A stretch of 64,000 nt of DNA from Halodesulfovibrio sp. (GTDB taxonomy: Bacteria; Desulfobacterota; Desulfovibrionia; Desulfovibrionales; Desulfovibrionaceae). The translations under genes were made by a program, and so were the position numbers. This document shows positions 1-9,228 of this stretch, piece after piece. Location: the NCBI RefSeq assembly GCF_015482765.1, contig NZ_JADMLB010000070.1, positions 1 through 64,000 of the forward strand, read 5' to 3'. Position 1 is the first letter of the stretch, and each line of letters begins with the position of its first letter. The notes below the pieces were generated by a model. The model did not search any database, had not been told where the DNA came from, and worked only from the letters and a program-made list of their open reading frames with translations.

Positions 1-54
1 CTGCGTGAAAGGCAGGTGTCCTGGGCCAGGCTAGACGATGGGGACGCTTCTTAG
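1..54 (+). CDS. C-terminal end of an upstream gene (partial, unidentified)
   Basis: Frame 1 is open from the window edge to a TAG at 52-54 and would encode a 17-residue tail ending WARLDDGDAS. The stretch is clearly richer in G and C than the bases after it, as expected at a coding/non-coding boundary. The piece is too short to assign a family. It could instead be the 3' part of a structured RNA, since it contains the self-complementary CCTGGGCCAGG, and a hairpin follows at 57-82. No start is visible. Confidence 0.35.
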   Translation: MRERQVSWARLDDGDAS

Positions 55-394
55 TGCTTCGTGAGTTCCCTCACGTGCGAAGAGGTATTTATGGAAAACA
101 GTGCTGACTGTCAAACAGTTTTTTATCTTTTTCTCAGTTTTCTTTCTCCAAAAAACGACACAATGCAAACAACACCTTTAAAAGCAAAATGTTAGCTACT
201 AAAAAACGTTTAACCTTTGTTCTGCCTAACGTTGCAGAACAAAGTTTTTGTATTTGCAGCGAGCAAGGTAAGCAGGTATCATTCGTTTTTTGCGCTAACA
301 GATGCAGGTGAAGCGGCAGCCACTCTCTTACTTCCATTTCTAATTACACAGCAATGCCGCCAGTAATACAACCCCCAACACCTATCTATATTAT
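55..394. other. Gap before polA with hairpins
   Basis: No convincing gene. A hairpin at 57-82 (GTGAG/CTCAC core) lies just past the upstream stop. A weak ACTGT/ACAGT hairpin with a T run lies near 108-126. A strong terminator is listed separately at 215-250. From 250 to 394 the sequence is AT-rich and probably holds the polA promoter, but I cannot fix -35/-10 boxes with confidence. Confidence 0.5.
213..250 (+). terminator. Rho-independent terminator upstream of polA
   Basis: A perfect 11-base-pair stem, CTTTGTTCTGC (215-225) with GCAGAACAAAG (234-244), encloses an 8-base loop and is followed by TTTTT at 245-249. The polarity fits the plus strand. It lies 160 bases after the nearest upstream stop, so the terminated transcript may have a long 3' tail or be a separate small RNA. 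Confidence 0.7.
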
Positions 395-3034
395 ATGTCT
401 TTACAAGAACGCCTCGGTCTTACATCTAAGCCAGTATACCTTATCGATGGCTCAGCTTTTATATTTAGAGCTTTTTATGCCATGCAGCACCTTAAACGTG
501 CAGATGGTTTTCCAACAAACGCACTGTTTATCGTTTCCCGTATTCTTATGAAAATACTGCGAGACGAGTCTCCCGAATATATTACGTTTGTTCTTGACGG
601 GCGCGGTAAGAATTTCCGCCATGAACTTTATGGCGAATACAAAGCTAACCGCTCTGCTACACCAGAAGACCTGGTCCTTCAGCTTGAACCAATTAAAGAA
701 ATGGTTCAGCACCTTGGTATTCATCTCATTGTTTCTGATGGCTGCGAGGCTGATGACTGCATTGCCGCGTTGGCAAAAAGACTTAAAAAAGATCATCCTG
801 TTATTATTGTTGGGGCAGATAAAGATTTAAAACAGTGCCTTGATACCAATGTTTTCATGTGGGATCCGGGTGCAAAGCAAGAAAAACTTACAAGTCTTGC
901 TGACTTTGAAGAAGAAACTAGTCTCACACCAGCACAATGGGCTGATTATCAGGCAATTATCGGTGACTCCTCCGATAACATTCCCGGCGTACCGGGCATC
1001 GGCCCTAAAACCGCTGATAAAATTTTTGCTCAATTCAAAACTCTGGAAGAAATTCGAGACGGCTTTGAAGAATTAAAGCCAAACCTGCAAAAGAAATTTG
1101 CAGACCACCTTGAAAATATGTTTGTGTTCCGTCAGTTAACGACCCTCAATACTGACACATGCGACCACGAACAGCTGGACAGCTTCAAGCTGAAACAAAT
1201 CGAGCGCGATACTGTTTTAGACTTTGTCAAAGAGTACGAACTGCGCGCACTTGTTCGCGAAGTAAATGCTCTGTCTCATTCAGACACTCCAGCACCTGCT
1301 CCAAAAAAGAAAAAAGTAGCAACCGATCAACTCGGTCTCTTTGGTGGCGGGGAAAAAACTCTGCCAGATGAACCGGATGCAAGCCCTGCTATGTCTGTCA
1401 ATGACGTTACAGGCATTACATCCTGCAAAGACAAACGAGTCGCTGTTCTTCTTGCAGAACAAACAGAAAGCAATTCTGTTCTTGTGGCTGTTGAACAAAC
1501 AGAATTTTTGTATGCAGGCAAAATGGATGAGCTTGCAGAGTTCTGCACCGTAGCGAAACAGATAATTACTCCAGACGCAAAAGCACTTTTCCGTAAACAT
1601 GCCGGATGGGCTTCTATTGCCCCAGAAAAGCTTCTCGACCTTGGGCTAATGGCATACTTACTGAACCCCGAGGATAGAGACTATTCATGGAAAAAATTAT
1701 CCCGCAAAGCTGATGAACTCGAAATTTCCCGTAAGAACGGTGGGCTGTTAGCACTTGCCATTGCTGAAGAACTCGAGCGAAGCCTTGACGGCGGACACTT
1801 GCGCCCTCTCATGCTTGATATCGAACTTCCTTTGGTAGGTGTACTTGCTGACATGGAAGAAGCCGGAATCCGCATCGACAGATCAGCTTTTGCTGACTTC
1901 TTAAAGGAAGTTCAGGCTGATCTTGATAATCTGACCCGCTCCATTTACGAAATCGCTGGCAAACCATTTAATATTCGCTCATCGCAACAGCTTGGAAAAA
2001 TCCTGTTCGAAGACCTTGGCTTAGCGTCAAAAACTAAAACCAGCGGTGGTCAGGCTTCCACCTCACAAGCTGTTCTTGAAAAGCTTGCAGGTGAACACAA
2101 AATTATTGATCTCATTCTTGAGTACAGAAAGCTTGAAAAACTTCGCTCAACTTACCTTGAGCCACTGCCGAAGCTTGCAGATGAAGAAGATCGCATCCAT
2201 ACCACATTCAATCAGCTTGCGACAGCAACAGGACGCCTTTCTTCCAGCAACCCGAACCTTCAAAATATTCCGGCTCGAGGCGAATTCGGCACTCGTATGC
2301 GCGGATGCTTTGTTGCCGCAGAAGGGAAGAAACTGGTCTCTGCTGACTACTCCCAAGTAGAACTTCGTGTTTTGGCCCATTGCTCACAAGATCCAACACT
2401 ACTTGAAGCGTTCAAACAGGATCGGGATATTCACAGCAGTACCGCTGCTCTTCTCTTTGATGAGTCAGTAGAAGCTGTGACTTCAGACCAACGACGTGAC
2501 GCCAAAACCATTAACTTCGGCTTAATCTACGGCATGGGACCACAGAAGCTTGCAGGCGAACTGCAAATTTCTCTCAAGGAAGCAAAAGAATTTATTGCCC
2601 GCTACTTTGAAAAGCTCCAACACTTAAAAGAGTTCTATGACAAAGTAGAAGAAGACACGAAAAAACTTGGTTATGTAGCAACGCTCGCCAGCAGACGTCG
2701 TTACCTTCCGGAAATTAATTCCGGAAACAACATGCTGCAATCGCAAGCACGTAGACAAGCTATTAACACTGTTATTCAGGGCAGCGCCGCAGACATTATC
2801 AAAATAGCGATGATCAAGACCGCTCGCGACGAGAAGCTTAAAGAACTCGGCGCACAGCTTATCCTGCAAATTCACGATGAACTGGTACTTGAAGTACCTA
2901 CTCAAAACGCAGAAGCTGCCGCTGTACGACTTCAGGAAATCATGTCTAATGTAGCGCCTGACGGTAAAACAATGATGGACGTTCCGCTAAAAGTTGATGC
3001 TGGAATCGGTGACCGCTGGAACGAAGCTCACTAA
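395..3034 (+). CDS. polA: DNA polymerase I
   Basis: Family A DNA polymerase of 879 residues, used in Okazaki-fragment maturation and excision repair. The N-terminal third is a 5'-3' nuclease/FEN domain (DGSAFIFRAFYAM near residue 18, then an Asp-rich DGCEADDCIAAL region and a helix-hairpin-helix GVPGIGPKTA). The C-terminal half has all polymerase motifs: A (DYSQVELRVL, Asp651), B (RRDAKTINFGLIYGMG, near 700) and C (QIHDELVLEV, near 827). In the middle domain I cannot find the Asp/Glu residues of a 3'-5' proofreading site: the motif I position reads RVAVLLAEQTES and the motif III region YSWKKL. Proofreading is therefore probably lost, as in Taq and Bacillus Pol I. The start gives MSLQERLGLTSKPVYLIDG, a normal N-terminus. 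Confidence 0.98.
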   Translation: MSLQERLGLTSKPVYLIDGSAFIFRAFYAMQHLKRADGFPTNALFIVSRILMKILRDESPEYITFVLDGRGKNFRHELYGEYKANRSATPEDLVLQLEPIKEMVQHLGIHLIVSDGCEADDCIAALAKRLKKDHPVIIVGADKDLKQCLDTNVFMWDPGAKQEKLTSLADFEEETSLTPAQWADYQAIIGDSSDNIPGVPGIGPKTADKIFAQFKTLEEIRDGFEELKPNLQKKFADHLENMFVFRQLTTLNTDTCDHEQLDSFKLKQIERDTVLDFVKEYELRALVREVNALSHSDTPAPAPKKKKVATDQLGLFGGGEKTLPDEPDASPAMSVNDVTGITSCKDKRVAVLLAEQTESNSVLVAVEQTEFLYAGKMDELAEFCTVAKQIITPDAKALFRKHAGWASIAPEKLLDLGLMAYLLNPEDRDYSWKKLSRKADELEISRKNGGLLALAIAEELERSLDGGHLRPLMLDIELPLVGVLADMEEAGIRIDRSAFADFLKEVQADLDNLTRSIYEIAGKPFNIRSSQQLGKILFEDLGLASKTKTSGGQASTSQAVLEKLAGEHKIIDLILEYRKLEKLRSTYLEPLPKLADEEDRIHTTFNQLATATGRLSSSNPNLQNIPARGEFGTRMRGCFVAAEGKKLVSADYSQVELRVLAHCSQDPTLLEAFKQDRDIHSSTAALLFDESVEAVTSDQRRDAKTINFGLIYGMGPQKLAGELQISLKEAKEFIARYFEKLQHLKEFYDKVEEDTKKLGYVATLASRRRYLPEINSGNNMLQSQARRQAINTVIQGSAADIIKIAMIKTARDEKLKELGAQLILQIHDELVLEVPTQNAEAAAVRLQEIMSNVAPDGKTMMDVPLKVDAGIGDRWNEAH

Positions 3035-3316
3035 CGAGCGTACCTACGGTAACAATAACGCCCGTTTAAAAAACGACGTGCCAGGATAATGTCAGCTTCT
3101 CCTTATATACCGTTACCGAACGTACCTAAGCCGTTTTCTTTATAATAAGTAGCTTATTTCGTCATACGAATCATAATAACGATTTTTTGGAAGGCGCTTT
3201 GAGGGATGCAGATTCCATGTACGTCCTCTCAGTCACCAAAACATAAATGCACACATCGGGGCGCATATCGCGAACCCGAGCCTAACAGTATGGTTTACAG
3301 GAAACCAAAAGAACAG

Positions 3317-4504
3317 ATGAAACAATTAATTCTCAAAAAAGGTGAAGACCGTCGTATCCGCCTCGGTCACCTCTGGATTTTCAGCAACGAAGTAGACACA
3401 AAAAAAAGCCCGCTCAAAGAGTTTGAACCGGGTGAAAGCGCTGTTGTTGTAAACGCTCAGGGACGTCCAATCGGCTCAGCATATGTGAACCCAAATTCTC
3501 TTATCTGCGCCCGCATGATCAGCAATCGTCCTCATGAAGGACTTTCTGAAGCACTGCTCGACAAACGTATTTCTCAGGCACTTACCCTGCGCGACTCAAT
3601 GTTCGACAAGCCATTTTACCGTATGGTTTTCGCAGAAGGTGACTTCCTGCCGGGTCTCGTAATCGATCGTTACGATGATCTTCTTGTAGCCCAGCTCACA
3701 ACAGCCGGCATGGAAAAAATGAAAGATCAGATTACATCTGTTCTGTGCGATATTATGCACCCTAAAGCAATTCTCTTCCGTAACGACTCTGCAAACCGCC
3801 CTCTGGAAGGGTTGGATCGTTATGTTGAACAAGCGGTAGGCACTGTCCCTGCTAAAGTTGCTATCGAAGAGAATGGCGTTAAATTTGAAGTTCCGATGAT
3901 CGAAGGTCAAAAGACGGGCTGGTTCTATGACCAGCGCACGAACCGCCGTGACTTTGCATCGTTCTGTAACGGCAAACGTGTTCTTGATGCGTTCTGTTAC
4001 GCTGGCAGCTTCGGCTGTAACGCAGTCAAAGCAGGTGCGAAAGAAGTTACGTTCCTCGATGCTTCCAAAATAGCTCTTGAAGCTGCTGTGCACAACGCAG
4101 GGCTGAACGGCTCACCGGACAAAGTTGATACCGTCTACGGAGATGCTTTAGATACATTGCAGGAGTTAAAAGATTCTGGCGCACAGTTTGATGTCATCTG
4201 CGTCGATCCGCCAGCATTTATCAAACGCAAAAAAGCGTTTAAAGAGGGACTCTCAGCATACCAGCGTGTCAATAAACTCGCTATGGACCTTGTGGTTGAT
4301 GGCGGTATTGTTACCAGCTGTTCCTGTTCACAGCACCTTAGCGCTCAGGACTTGAACCGCGTTCTTCTTCACGCAGCTTCCAAGTCCAAAACACGCATCC
4401 AAACCCTCATTCAGGGTCATCAGGGTCCAGACCATCCTGTTCACCCTGCAATGCCAGAAACTCACTACCTCAAAAGCTACACTGTCCGCGTGTTCAAAAG
4501 CTAA
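3317..4504 (+). CDS. Class I SAM-dependent rRNA methyltransferase (RlmI-like, PUA domain)
   Basis: Predicted 23S rRNA cytosine-5 methyltransferase of the RlmI/COG1092 type. An N-terminal PUA-like RNA-binding domain (about residues 1-75) is followed by a linker domain and a Rossmann methyltransferase. SAM motif I reads VLDAFCYAGSFGCNAV, the acidic motif II end is VTFLDAS, motif IV is VDPPAFIKRKK, and the cysteine motif is CSCSQHLS. The frame is open from 3206, but the first 37 codons look non-coding; the ATG at 3317 begins MKQLILKKGEDRRIRLGHLW, the usual family start, with AGGAAA upstream. The result is 395 residues. The exact target base cannot be told from sequence. Confidence 0.9.
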   Translation: MKQLILKKGEDRRIRLGHLWIFSNEVDTKKSPLKEFEPGESAVVVNAQGRPIGSAYVNPNSLICARMISNRPHEGLSEALLDKRISQALTLRDSMFDKPFYRMVFAEGDFLPGLVIDRYDDLLVAQLTTAGMEKMKDQITSVLCDIMHPKAILFRNDSANRPLEGLDRYVEQAVGTVPAKVAIEENGVKFEVPMIEGQKTGWFYDQRTNRRDFASFCNGKRVLDAFCYAGSFGCNAVKAGAKEVTFLDASKIALEAAVHNAGLNGSPDKVDTVYGDALDTLQELKDSGAQFDVICVDPPAFIKRKKAFKEGLSAYQRVNKLAMDLVVDGGIVTSCSCSQHLSAQDLNRVLLHAASKSKTRIQTLIQGHQGPDHPVHPAMPETHYLKSYTVRVFKS

Positions 4505-4530
4505 GAACCATCGCGTATAAATATAATAAA

Positions 4531-4560
4531 AAAGGCGGAGCACTTGCTCCGCCTTTTTTA
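4531..4560. terminator. Bidirectional terminator between convergent genes
   Basis: The hairpin GGCGGAGC ACTT GCTCCGCC (4534-4553) is flanked by A7 on the left and T7 on the right. It can therefore stop both the plus-strand methyltransferase and the minus-strand lipoprotein gene. Confidence 0.85.
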
Positions 4561-4598
4561 TTAACGCTTTTATGGTGCGTCAGCTATGCCTTCTCAAT

Positions 4599-5507
4599 CT
4601 AATCAAAGGTGGTATCCGGCATAACCACAGCCTTTCCGTCTTCTATGCGCACATCAATGGAGTATACAGTATCTGGATCTCCATGATGATCAAACACAAA
4701 ACGAACTTCTTCAAACGGTGAAAGAAGTGGTAATTCATCAAGGCTTCTTATCCGAAGATTATGTCCGTCCTGAACGTATATTTCTTCTTTTTCAGCAGCA
4801 GCACGTGCAGTCTTTTCGATCTGATCCCGTGATATCTGAGGCTGTACAGAAGGGTTCAGCGGATATTTTTTACCGTCATTTACCATCACATGCTGAACAC
4901 CTTTACTGGTAATAATCAGGTCATTCCAGCCGTTTGTTTTTTTCTCGAAAACAAATACTGGTGGTTCAGATACTGTAAAACGAGATAGTTTTTTCCCGTC
5001 AGCTGAAAACAAAAATGCTGTACATCCTCCAGAACCGCAAAAGTACGGATCCTGAATCAAAACAAACAATTCTGCTTTCCCGTCACCGTTCAAATCATGT
5101 TCACCATACTTAAACGGAGTACGATCTTTTGGCATTTCAGCTTTTTCAGGAGCGAAAACCTGTTTTTCAACAAGTGCATACACATCTTGCTCAGAAAATT
5201 GCGGAGCTACTTTTCCAGCTGCTTTAACAGCGCTGGATGTTTTCGTATCCTTTGCTGAACTATCCTCGGGCTTATTCTCTTTAACAGATTGATCTGGTGT
5301 ACTCTTATTTTCGATGACAGTAGACGTCCCTGTCTTACCGGCACTATCCTGTTGATGAGAGCTCTCAGGAGAAATTGACTCCGCCGGCGCTGCCGTTGTT
5401 GCGGGTTCAGCAGGCTTTTCCGGTGCTGAATCACAACTTACAAGAGCAAGCTGAAGCAGCAGTGCTGCAACGATCCAAACCAAAATAAACATGTTTCTCT
5501 GTTTCAT
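4599..5507 (-). CDS. Putative lipoprotein with low-complexity linker
   Basis: A predicted 302-residue exported lipoprotein of unknown function. The ATG at 5507 has GGAAG five bases upstream and starts a lipoprotein signal peptide (MKQRNMFILVWIVAALLLQL followed by ALVSC, with Cys as the lipidated residue). Residues 25-100 are Ala/Pro/Glu/Ser/Thr-rich and likely a flexible spacer. The globular part contains DLNGDGKAELFVL, a calcium-binding-like loop of the FG-GAP/EF-hand kind, and a CGSGGC motif. A longer reading from 5711 adds 68 residues without signal-peptide character, so I reject it. It stands alone, convergent with the methyltransferase. No enzymatic motif is visible. Confidence 0.75.
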   Translation of the reverse strand: MKQRNMFILVWIVAALLLQLALVSCDSAPEKPAEPATTAAPAESISPESSHQQDSAGKTGTSTVIENKSTPDQSVKENKPEDSSAKDTKTSSAVKAAGKVAPQFSEQDVYALVEKQVFAPEKAEMPKDRTPFKYGEHDLNGDGKAELFVLIQDPYFCGSGGCTAFLFSADGKKLSRFTVSEPPVFVFEKKTNGWNDLIITSKGVQHVMVNDGKKYPLNPSVQPQISRDQIEKTARAAAEKEEIYVQDGHNLRIRSLDELPLLSPFEEVRFVFDHHGDPDTVYSIDVRIEDGKAVVMPDTTFD

Positions 5508-5885
5508 ACTAACTTCCAATTTTAAATTTCGACGCCCTAAAAATTGCGACCGAACTGCCACTATCCCACAGACAACGCTGTATGACCATACAGCTGTAAA
5601 AGGTTGTCTACTGGAGTAATGCGCCCGAAGATTCGGATTGTCAACGCAACATAACGTTATATAAAAAGATTTTGCTCCCATTGTGCATAATAAATTGTTT
5701 TTTTGCCTCACTTGCTTGCTTTTATTTTTTTCATTGCCAATGTAGAGTCAACAGGATGAAGTTTGGTTCAAAAGCAGGAGACTGTTCCCTGCCTTCCCGC
5801 CGAGCAAAGGAAAAACGTCCGTGCCGGCCTTTATATTGAACCCCGAATATCTCATTCAGCATTTACTACCATTGCGGAGAAGATC
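5508..5885. other. Divergent promoter region, lipoprotein / aminotransferase
   Basis: About 380 bases separate two divergent starts. It contains the palindrome ATAACGTTAT near 5655, a T-rich tract at 5695-5735, and a small GCAGG/CCTGC hairpin at about 5776-5795 in the probable aminotransferase leader. The plus frame is open from 5763 but encodes no recognisable N-terminal extension. No known riboswitch pattern could be matched. Confidence 0.4.
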
Positions 5886-7040
5886 ATGCTTAACAAAAAT
5901 AGATTGTTAGCACCGGGTCCGACCCCGGTTCCAGAACGTGTCCGTCTCGCATTAGCGCAAGACATGATCCATCACCGCAAGCCTGAGTTCAAAGCTATAA
6001 TGGCGCAGGTTCAGCAGCGGTTACAGAAACTTTTTGGCACAGCACAGCCGGTTATGCCGCTGGCATGTTCCGGCACTGGTGTTATGACAGCAGCAGTAAC
6101 CAACCTATTTGCTGCCGGTGAAAAAGTTCTGGTTATTGAAGCAGGTAAGTTTGGCGAACGCTGGTCAGAAATCTGTGAAGCCAGTAACGTAGCAGTAGAA
6201 AAAATCATCTTGGACTGGGGACAGGCAGTTACTGCAGATGCTGTTGCAAACATGCTGGATCGTCACCCTGACTGCAAAGGTGTTCTCATTCAGCTTTCAG
6301 AAACCTCCACAGGCGTACTTCATCCTGTCGAAGATGTTGCAGCCGTAACCAAAAAACGGGATGTACTTCTGGTTGTTGACGGTATTTCTGCTGTATCAAT
6401 TTCTCCATGTGCTATGGATGAATGGGGGATTGACTGCCTTCTCACCGGTTCTCAAAAAGGATTAATGCTTCCTCCGGGGTTAGGTCTCATTGCATGCAGC
6501 GACAAAGCTTGGAAAAAAGCTGAATCAGTTACTCCATCTTGCTTCTACTTCAATCTCCTCGCTGAAAAACAAAAAATTTTGCAGGATCAAACACTGTTCA
6601 CCACGCCGGTAAGTCTCATTGTTGGCCTTAACGAAAGTCTTGCAATGTTTGAAGAAACAGGATTTGATGTTGTCTTTAAAAAACAATGGGCTTTGACCAT
6701 GATGGCACGCACGGCCGTTACTCACATGGGACTCGAGCTGCTTGCTAAAGATCACTTCACCTGGGGTCTCACAAGTGTTCTGGTTCCTGAAAACGTAAAT
6801 GCCGGTGAAGTGCTCGCATATGCCAAGGACAACTTCGGTGTTATCCTTGCCGGTGGCCAAGCTCACATGAAAGGGCGTCTTGTTCGCATAGGACATATGG
6901 GCTGGGTAGATTGGGCAGATCTCGCTGCCGGTCTGCATGCGTTTGCCGAAGGTTGCAAAGCTTGCGGCGGCACCATAGCTTCAGGCTACCTTGAGAAGGG
7001 TCTGACAGCATACCATAGTACATTGAACGCCTCTGAATAA
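5886..7040 (+). CDS. Class V aminotransferase, alanine-glyoxylate / serine-pyruvate type
   Basis: PLP-dependent aminotransferase of 384 residues in the AGXT/serine-glyoxylate group. It probably interconverts alanine or serine with glyoxylate or pyruvate. The start MLNKNRLLAPGPTPVPERV is typical, with GGAGAA upstream at 5876. The cofactor Asp lies in LLVVDGISAVSIS, and the Schiff-base lysine in GSQKGLMLPPGLGL. The length fits the family. It is followed after 17 bases by a DUF1844 gene and then argC, so the three are probably co-transcribed. That hints at an amino-acid role; the substrate cannot be read from sequence. Confidence 0.9.
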   Translation: MLNKNRLLAPGPTPVPERVRLALAQDMIHHRKPEFKAIMAQVQQRLQKLFGTAQPVMPLACSGTGVMTAAVTNLFAAGEKVLVIEAGKFGERWSEICEASNVAVEKIILDWGQAVTADAVANMLDRHPDCKGVLIQLSETSTGVLHPVEDVAAVTKKRDVLLVVDGISAVSISPCAMDEWGIDCLLTGSQKGLMLPPGLGLIACSDKAWKKAESVTPSCFYFNLLAEKQKILQDQTLFTTPVSLIVGLNESLAMFEETGFDVVFKKQWALTMMARTAVTHMGLELLAKDHFTWGLTSVLVPENVNAGEVLAYAKDNFGVILAGGQAHMKGRLVRIGHMGWVDWADLAAGLHAFAEGCKACGGTIASGYLEKGLTAYHSTLNASE

Positions 7041-7057
7041 TATCAAAGGAGCGCACC

Positions 7058-7333
7058 ATGGCTGACCAAAACACAGAACAAACCGGCATGCCGGAAGTAA
7101 CTTTTTCCACATTCATACTTTCCATTGGCTCTTCTGCACTTGTACAGCTTGGCGAAGTCCCTGATCCAGAAAGCGGACAAATGATGGAAAACCTGCTCGC
7201 AGCAAAACATTCCATTGATATCCTTTCAATGTTGCAGGAAAAAACAAAAACCTGCCTTGAAAATGACGAAAAGCAGCTGCTCGATACACTGCTTTACGAT
7301 CTGCGTATGAAATACGTAATGAAGACAAAATAA
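7058..7333 (+). CDS. DUF1844 domain protein
   Basis: A 91-residue protein matching the DUF1844 pattern: PEVTFSTFILSIGSSALVQLG followed by a mostly helical second half (AAKHSIDILSMLQEKTKTCL). Family members are small acidic proteins of unknown function, common in delta-proteobacteria. AAAGGAG precedes the ATG. It sits 17 bases after the aminotransferase and 18 bases before argC, so it looks like the middle gene of an operon. No signal peptide or catalytic motif is seen. Confidence 0.85.
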   Translation: MADQNTEQTGMPEVTFSTFILSIGSSALVQLGEVPDPESGQMMENLLAAKHSIDILSMLQEKTKTCLENDEKQLLDTLLYDLRMKYVMKTK

Positions 7334-7351
7334 CAACCAACACAAGGTATA

Positions 7352-8410
7352 ATGCAAATGGCACAGACTAAAGTAGGCTTAGTAGGGGTTACCGGATACA
7401 CCGGAATGGAACTGATGCGCCTTTTGCAAACTCACGATCACTTCGAACTGGTACGTGTAACCTCACGTGCCGAAGCCGGCAAAAAATTACGCGAAATCTA
7501 CCCGTTCATGCAGGGCATGGAAAACGGAGAATTACCGATAACTGAGCCGGATGCAGATGATCTTGCACAAGCGTGTGACCTCGTTTTTCTTGCAGTTCCT
7601 CATCGTACTGCAATGGAAATTGCAGCTGTTCTTTTAGAAAAGGGTCTCAAAGTTGTTGACCTTTCTGCTGACTTCCGCCTGCGAAGCAAAGATGAATATG
7701 AACATTGGTATGCTTGCGATCACACTCAGGAAGCCTTGCTTTCTCAAGCGGTATACGGATTACCGGAGCTGTATTCCGATGCTGTGACCGACGCTCAGCT
7801 AGTTGCAAACCCGGGCTGCTACCCGACTTCAGCAATTTTAGGTCTCTACCCTGCGCTTAAAGAAAATATGATTCTTACAAGCGGTATTGTTGTTGACTCC
7901 AAATCCGGAACAACTGGTGCAGGACGTAAAGCCAGCGTTGGAACTTTGTTCTGTGAAGTTGCTGACAACTTTAAAGCATATGGGCTGACAACGCACCGTC
8001 ATACTCCGGAAATCGAACAGGAACTTTCTGTAATTGCAGAAGAAGATATTACAGTATCTTTCAATACACATCTGTTGCCGATTAACCGCGGAATCTTATC
8101 TACGATCTACACAACACTTTCAAAAGACATGACTCTAGATGACGTTCACGCCATTTACGAAGAAGCTTACCGGACACATCCTTGGGTTCGAGTTTTGCCT
8201 AAAGGCAAGCTCCCTGAAACCAAGCACGTCCGGGGTACTATGTTCTGCGATATCGGTATCGCTGTAGATAAGCGTACCAACCGCCTTATTATCGTCAGTG
8301 CAATCGACAACCTTTGTCGAGGCGCTTCCGGACAGGCTTTGGCAAACGCAAACCTTATGTGCGGTATTAATATCGATGAAGGGCTCAAACTCGCCCCGCT
8401 GCTGCCGTAA
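7352..8410 (+). CDS. argC: N-acetyl-gamma-glutamyl-phosphate reductase
   Basis: Third step of arginine biosynthesis: NADPH-dependent reduction of N-acetylglutamyl phosphate to the semialdehyde. It has 352 residues. The NADP-binding loop is VGVTGYTGMEL, the nucleophilic cysteine lies in NPGCYPTSAILGL, and the downstream His is in THRHTPEIEQEL; the C-terminal segment DNLCRGASGQALAN is also typical. Starts at 7352 (ATG CAA ATG) and 7358 are both possible; AAGG at 7343 suits 7352. A strong terminator follows. No other arg gene is in view. Confidence 0.96.
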   Translation: MQMAQTKVGLVGVTGYTGMELMRLLQTHDHFELVRVTSRAEAGKKLREIYPFMQGMENGELPITEPDADDLAQACDLVFLAVPHRTAMEIAAVLLEKGLKVVDLSADFRLRSKDEYEHWYACDHTQEALLSQAVYGLPELYSDAVTDAQLVANPGCYPTSAILGLYPALKENMILTSGIVVDSKSGTTGAGRKASVGTLFCEVADNFKAYGLTTHRHTPEIEQELSVIAEEDITVSFNTHLLPINRGILSTIYTTLSKDMTLDDVHAIYEEAYRTHPWVRVLPKGKLPETKHVRGTMFCDIGIAVDKRTNRLIIVSAIDNLCRGASGQALANANLMCGINIDEGLKLAPLLP

Positions 8411-8426
8411 GTAACAACTCAATAAA

Positions 8427-8461
8427 AAAGGTGAACCGAATAACCGGTTCACCTTTCTTTT
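8427..8461 (+). terminator. Terminator after argC
   Basis: A 9-base-pair stem, GGTGAACCG (8429-8437) with CGGTTCACC (8444-8452), loop AATAAC, followed by TTTCTTTTTT. Confidence 0.85.
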
Positions 8462-8784
8462 TTGCCCACACATACCTTTCTTTACACTTCCCAATAAAAG
8501 CTTACCCCGTAAAGTCAGGCTTTATCCCTAAATTTACCTTTCAAGCATGTACTTTTAATGTAGTTCAGTTCATTTTCACGTAAACACTATTCACCCTACA
8601 ACGCAGCTAGCTGAGCAGATTCTCTACCAAAAAAGCGCTACACTGTTATATGCCAAAGCAGAACACGTTGTTACACATATTTGTCACCCTGTTCGGTACA
8701 TTATATCCAACCGTATTTATATACTCAGCACTTTATAAAACGTAATTGTGAATAGTTGTGTCTCTACAAAAGGAAGAAAAAAGT

Positions 8785-8850
8785 ATGCTTAAAAATCAGA
8801 CCTTTTGTGCTACACATCACTTACTTCGTAAAAAATGCGTTTTTTATTAA
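8785..8850 (+). CDS. Possible 21-residue small protein or leader peptide
   Basis: The frame MLKNQTFCATHHLLRKKCVFY ends in TAA and is preceded by AAAGGAAG at good spacing. The last codons are Val-Phe-Tyr-stop, and a 12-base-pair inverted repeat follows directly at 8861. That arrangement recalls an aromatic-codon leader peptide with a downstream hairpin, but the permease starts 400 bases further on. A chance ORF is at least as likely. Confidence 0.2.
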   Translation: MLKNQTFCATHHLLRKKCVFY

Positions 8851-8860
8851 TAAAGCTGAA

Positions 8861-8894
8861 AATTTTGAAAAACTAATCAATTTTTTTCAAAATT
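8861..8894. repeat. Perfect 12-base inverted repeat
   Basis: AATTTTGAAAAA (8861-8872) and TTTTTCAAAATT (8883-8894) are exact reverse complements around a 10-base loop. The stem is weak because nearly all pairs are A-T. It could be a protein-binding site or a terminator-like structure after the small ORF at 8785. Confidence 0.6.
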
Positions 8895-9182
8895 CTACAT
8901 TAGATCGATAGACAAATCGTGACCGTAATGACGTGCTTCACATAATAGAAATACTGATTGTAAGTGTATCGTTCACTTTTGTTCGAAAAAATTTGTCCAT
9001 TTTTTGGCCGCCGACAACGACAGAGATATTTGCTTCGTTATCAGCTGATTATTTCTTTCACCCCTTGCATGACGGCAACAAAAGATAGACCCCATCAGGG
9101 CGACAAAAGAACATACCTTTCCTTTCATCATCTGGTTACTGTTCAACAACCATTGTATTTCCATGAAGCACCCTTGTAATAG

Positions 9183-9228
9183 TGTCCTGTCTCGCAAGAG
9201 AGTAACCGGTTACCAACCGCTAAGGACA
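9183..9228 (+). promoter_or_regulatory. Foldable leader element / palindrome upstream of the aromatic permease
   Basis: The outer arms TGTCCT (9183-9188) and AGGACA (9223-9228) enclose TCTC-GCAA-GAGA (9190-9201, a GNRA-capped hairpin) and the perfect palindrome GTAACCGGTTAC (9202-9213). As RNA this could be a small three-way junction ending just before the GGGAGG ribosome site. As DNA the palindrome resembles operators with a central CG, such as those of LacI-family proteins. Either reading is speculative. Confidence 0.35.

Noticed and set aside
134-337. 67-codon minus-strand frame before polA
   Set aside because: It overlaps the strong hairpin at 215-244, has no ribosome site, and its composition does not look protein-like.
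5763-5885. Glycine-type riboswitch in the aminotransferase leader
   Set aside because: A few aptamer-like words occur (GGAGAC, GCCGAGCAA), but the second conserved half is missing.
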